DNA from: Chryseobacterium gwangjuense
GTDB lineage: Bacteria > Bacteroidota > Bacteroidia > Flavobacteriales > Weeksellaceae
DNA length: 64,000 bases
Direction of reading: 5' to 3'
Assembly: GCF_021311115.1 (NCBI RefSeq)
Contig: NZ_JAJTNP010000003.1
Span: forward strand, 243,632-307,631
Shown here: positions 63,054-64,000 of the stretch, one piece after another
Layout: every line of letters starts with the position of its first letter
Position numbering within the stretch: the first letter of the stretch is position 1
Made by a program: the position numbers and the translations under genes
Notes under the pieces: model-generated
The model's database searches: none
What the model was told of the DNA's origin: nothing
The model's input: only the letters and a program-made list of their open reading frames with translations

Positions 63054-63464
63054 ATGAAAAGGAAAATTTTACTTTTACTCTTTTTGTTACTGGTCATTTC
63101 TTTCATTTCTAATTTTTATATCGAACAAAAACTTCATACATCTTTTTCAAAAATTAAAACCGAAAACATTCTAGATTTAGAATACCGATCAAATAAAAAT
63201 TTTTCTAAAAACGGGATTGAAAATATCGGTGAAAGTTTGCAGCGAGAATTAATAAAAATGAATATTAGTAAATGTGAACTGAATGTAAGGAAAGATTATT
63301 TTTTCTTTTTCCAGAACAGGGTCATTACTATCAAAAACAATCAAAAGTATTCACGAGTGAATACAAAGTATTTGCTCTTTAAATCAATATTTAAAATTGA
63401 AGGATATGAAAGTGTTGAGATGAAGAGTTTTAAAAACCTATATAAACAAAAAAACTCACAATAA
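63054..63464 (+). CDS. Small membrane-anchored protein, unknown, C-terminus within repeat
   Basis: 136 residues with one N-terminal transmembrane helix (about 4-23, ILLLLFLLLVISFISNFYI) and a basic soluble remainder (KSIFKIEGYESVEM). No motif. The last codons (LYKQKNSQ) and the stop lie in the tRNA-terminator repeat, whose other copies lie in unrelated surroundings. Either the repeat landed at the end of this gene and replaced its original C-terminus, or the frame is fortuitous. AT-rich. Confidence 0.5.
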   Translation: MKRKILLLLFLLLVISFISNFYIEQKLHTSFSKIKTENILDLEYRSNKNFSKNGIENIGESLQRELIKMNISKCELNVRKDYFFFFQNRVITIKNNQKYSRVNTKYLLFKSIFKIEGYESVEMKSFKNLYKQKNSQ

Positions 63465-63478
63465 AAATTGTGAGTTTT
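63446..63478 (-). terminator. Terminator of the tRNA fragment, repeat copy 2
   Basis: Same ACTCACAAT / ATTGTGAGT hairpin as after tRNA-Arg, here after tRNA fragment 1. It shares at least 70 identical bases with copy 1, including the T arm and acceptor 3' strand. Confidence 0.8.
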
Positions 63479-63481
63479 ATG

Positions 63482-64000
<519 letters not shown>

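Overview
The window comes from an AT-rich Flavobacteriia genome, most likely Chryseobacterium or a close relative in the Weeksellaceae. The evidence is TAnnTTTG promoter boxes without Shine-Dalgarno sites, a GLPGLI-family protein, a type IX (T9SS) C-terminal sorting signal, a SusC/SusD pair, an S46 dipeptidyl-peptidase and a Bacteroidota-type type VI secretion system (T6SSiii). The naming rests on protein recognition by eye; no database search was run.

Layout. 1-11.3 kb is mainly housekeeping and stress genes: a secreted DJ-1/PfpI protein (cut by the window start), a monooxygenase/mdaB operon divergent from a LysR regulator, GNAT, aldo/keto reductase, Mpl, acyltransferase, Nudix, OsmC, RNase E/G, a 29-residue basic protein and HU. 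10.6-33.5 kb is a T6SSiii island. It holds an orphan LuxR-type response regulator whose phospho-acceptor Asp is Glu, two TssO-like membrane proteins, a PKD protein (TssP-like), TssR, two almost identical Hcp/TssD genes, two VgrGs, ClpV/TssH, a lytic transglycosylase and three effector modules with immunity candidates. Sheath, baseplate and TssN/TssK genes are absent, so the machine must be encoded at two loci. 33.8-52.2 kb holds polA, GLPGLI, a small immunity-like cluster (Imm22, YdeI, two membrane proteins), an M16 peptidase, a GNAT/polysaccharide deacetylase pair, a DPP11-type S46 peptidase, MgtC, a T9SS-sorted leucine-rich protein and ligA. 52.4-59.5 kb looks like a phosphorus-scavenging locus: a glycerophosphodiesterase, then SusC, SusD and a calcineurin-like phosphoesterase. 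Both promoters carry direct repeats phased at 11 bp, like Pho boxes. 59.7-62.6 kb has an SDR, prmA and an SH3-like secreted protein.

62.6-64.0 kb is the strangest part. Intact tRNA-Pro and tRNA-Arg genes are followed by a 357-bp tandem unit running off the window. Each unit joins a small GIY-YIG nuclease gene to a truncated tRNA 3' part with an abnormal, perfectly palindromic anticodon arm and a copy of the tRNA-Arg terminator. The nuclease stop codon lies inside the tRNA D-loop sequence. This is the best candidate here for an undescribed tRNA-associated mobile or amplifying element.

In the T6SS island, the regulator, the tandem palindromes placed identically before both hcp genes, and a recurring AATCAC leader motif suggest one coordinated regulon. 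Effectors are loaded either by a shared N-terminal domain of about 53 residues (metzincin and lipase modules) or by a PAAR-like DUF4280 domain with a LysM partner.
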